A stretch of DNA of 32,197 nucleotides from positions 1 to 32,197 of the forward strand of contig CAMAGG010000006.1 in assembly GCA_945833805.1 (NCBI GenBank), given 5' to 3'. Below the pieces are notes generated by a model. It searched no databases. It saw nothing but the letters and a program-made list of their open reading frames with translations, and was not told the DNA's origin. The first letter of the stretch is position 1. Every line of letters begins with the position of its first letter. Shown here in pieces: positions 31,549-32,197 of this stretch. Origin of the DNA: an uncultured Clostridia bacterium (GTDB taxonomy: Bacteria > Bacillota > Clostridia > Oscillospirales > Ruminococcaceae). The position numbers were made by a program, and so were the translations under genes.

Positions 31549-32197
31549 TGCGGTAGCTGTTCTTTCCTTTCAAGACAAGGTGCATAGTAAGAGCGTCGGC
31601 ACGTCTTATGCCAATCTCAAAACCATGATACTTACCGAAAAGCAGGAGTTCGTGTTCGGATGCCTCACTTGTTCCCATATAGGCTTGCACCTGCGCCTCA
31701 ATCATTTCAGCCGCTTTTTCTTTTTCAGTATAAGTTTTTCCGTTTATTTCAATAACAAAGCTGTCATCAACAAACGGGTGCTGCTGAAAAGTCTGAATGT
31801 CTGCCAAAGCATTGTCACGCTGTCGGGTAAGGTTCTCTATCATTGTTGGATACATTTTTGTGATGTCTGTTTCCAAGCGCTTATGTTCTGATAGATAATC
31901 GGATTGCAGCAGCATAAGACGAGCGACCTCATTATCAACGGTCAATTTTTCGGCTATCAGAGGATTGTCGGTGGTCGCGGCTTTCATCTCGGCAAAGGTG
32001 AGAGCTGTTTCATCGATGTCCTCGCAGCTACGGGATACAGGCTTTCCGGAGAGAACTTTTGACGCTATCTCCTGCTTTTTTTCAAGGAGCTGCCAGCGAT
32101 ATGTATCAAAAGTACCCTTTGTAGCGTAGTAAAAGACGTGTACCTCATCAAGTTCGTTTCCTTGACGAATACCGCGACCGTTGCGCTGCTCGATGTC
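31502..32197 (-). CDS. Large helicase/methylase-type protein, C-terminal part (truncated by window edge)
   Basis: The frame is open from the window edge. It begins DIEQRNGRGIRQGNELDEV, helicase motif VI of SNF2/DEAD-type proteins, followed by HVFYYATKGTFDTYRWQLLEKKQ and SRSCEDIDETALTFAEMKA. This run is typical of the very large helicase-methylase polyvalent proteins of Clostridia conjugative elements and phages, thought to guard incoming DNA. The rest is helical, with GKTYTEKEKAAEMIEA. The frame stops at 31502 in HKAG, before the usual coiled-coil end, which continues in another frame (31264-31548). Confidence 0.82.
   Translation of the reverse strand, partial: DIEQRNGRGIRQGNELDEVHVFYYATKGTFDTYRWQLLEKKQEIASKVLSGKPVSRSCEDIDETALTFAEMKAATTDNPLIAEKLTVDNEVARLMLLQSDYLSEHKRLETDITKMYPTMIENLTRQRDNALADIQTFQQHPFVDDSFVIEINGKTYTEKEKAAEMIEAQVQAYMGTSEASEHELLLFGKYHGFEIGIRRADALTMHLVLKGKNSYRNDYANSGIGANHKAG

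Noticed and set aside
1-32197. Insertion sequences, tRNA or rRNA genes
   Set aside because: No transposase frame, terminal inverted repeats of an IS, or RNA gene could be supported by reading.

Overview
The window looks like the interior of an integrative conjugative element, or a large conjugative plasmid, of a Clostridia-type Firmicute; the gut Oscillospiraceae/Ruminococcus group is my inference from protein style, AAAGGAGG-type ribosome binding sites and moderate GC. No integrase, relaxase, att site or rRNA/tRNA gene is visible, and the right edge cuts a large helicase gene. Every convincing gene is on the minus strand except one toxin-antitoxin pair.

Region A (32197 to 22403, accessory segment) holds, in transcription order, the C-terminal end of a large helicase with an apparent frameshift, an orphan C5-cytosine methyltransferase, a hypothetical protein, a DUF3849-like protein, an LPD28-like protein, a second C5 methyltransferase, a Toprim primase-like protein, a ribbon-helix-helix protein, an Api92/YubB ferredoxin-like protein and a conserved mobile-element protein. 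Between the Toprim and ribbon-helix-helix genes lies a non-coding stretch with a 9-bp hairpin followed directly by an IncP-like nick sequence (CTATTCCTGCCC), a candidate oriT. Every junction between genes in this segment carries a short palindromic element with AGAAATG/CATTTCT arms that overlaps or touches the upstream stop codon, and one junction has five of them. Many of these genes also end in a similar acidic tail (EEEPEL, DELEL, EAEPEP, ELEPS).

Region B (22288 to 7885) is a long operon behind a near-consensus promoter at 22260-22288. It encodes two secreted or anchored surface proteins, a hypothetical protein, the VirD4-type coupling ATPase, a VirB2-like pilin, a SpoVG-like protein, a Flp-like pilin candidate, a VirB6-like channel protein, a small membrane protein and a VirB3/PrgI-like protein. 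It then continues without a break into a nearly complete Tad/Flp pilus assembly set: TadV peptidase, CpaB, TadZ, TadA, TadB, TadC and two TadE-like pseudopilins.

Region C (7845 to 7138) is a divergent HigBA/RelE-type toxin-antitoxin operon with a perfect consensus promoter and an operator palindrome in its spacer. Region D (7028 to 91) resumes the minus strand with two unknown proteins, a conserved conjugation protein, VirB4, an unannotated 25-residue membrane peptide and a large anchored extracytoplasmic protein, and ends at a hairpin.

Working model (inference): the element encodes a T4SS with a Tad-type pilus engine built into the same operon, and nicks at about 24419/24420. The plus strand would be transferred so that the primase-like protein, methyltransferases and helicase enter first, and that strand is the transcription template for those genes. 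The repeated hairpins and shared acidic C termini of this leading segment are the most likely undescribed biology here.
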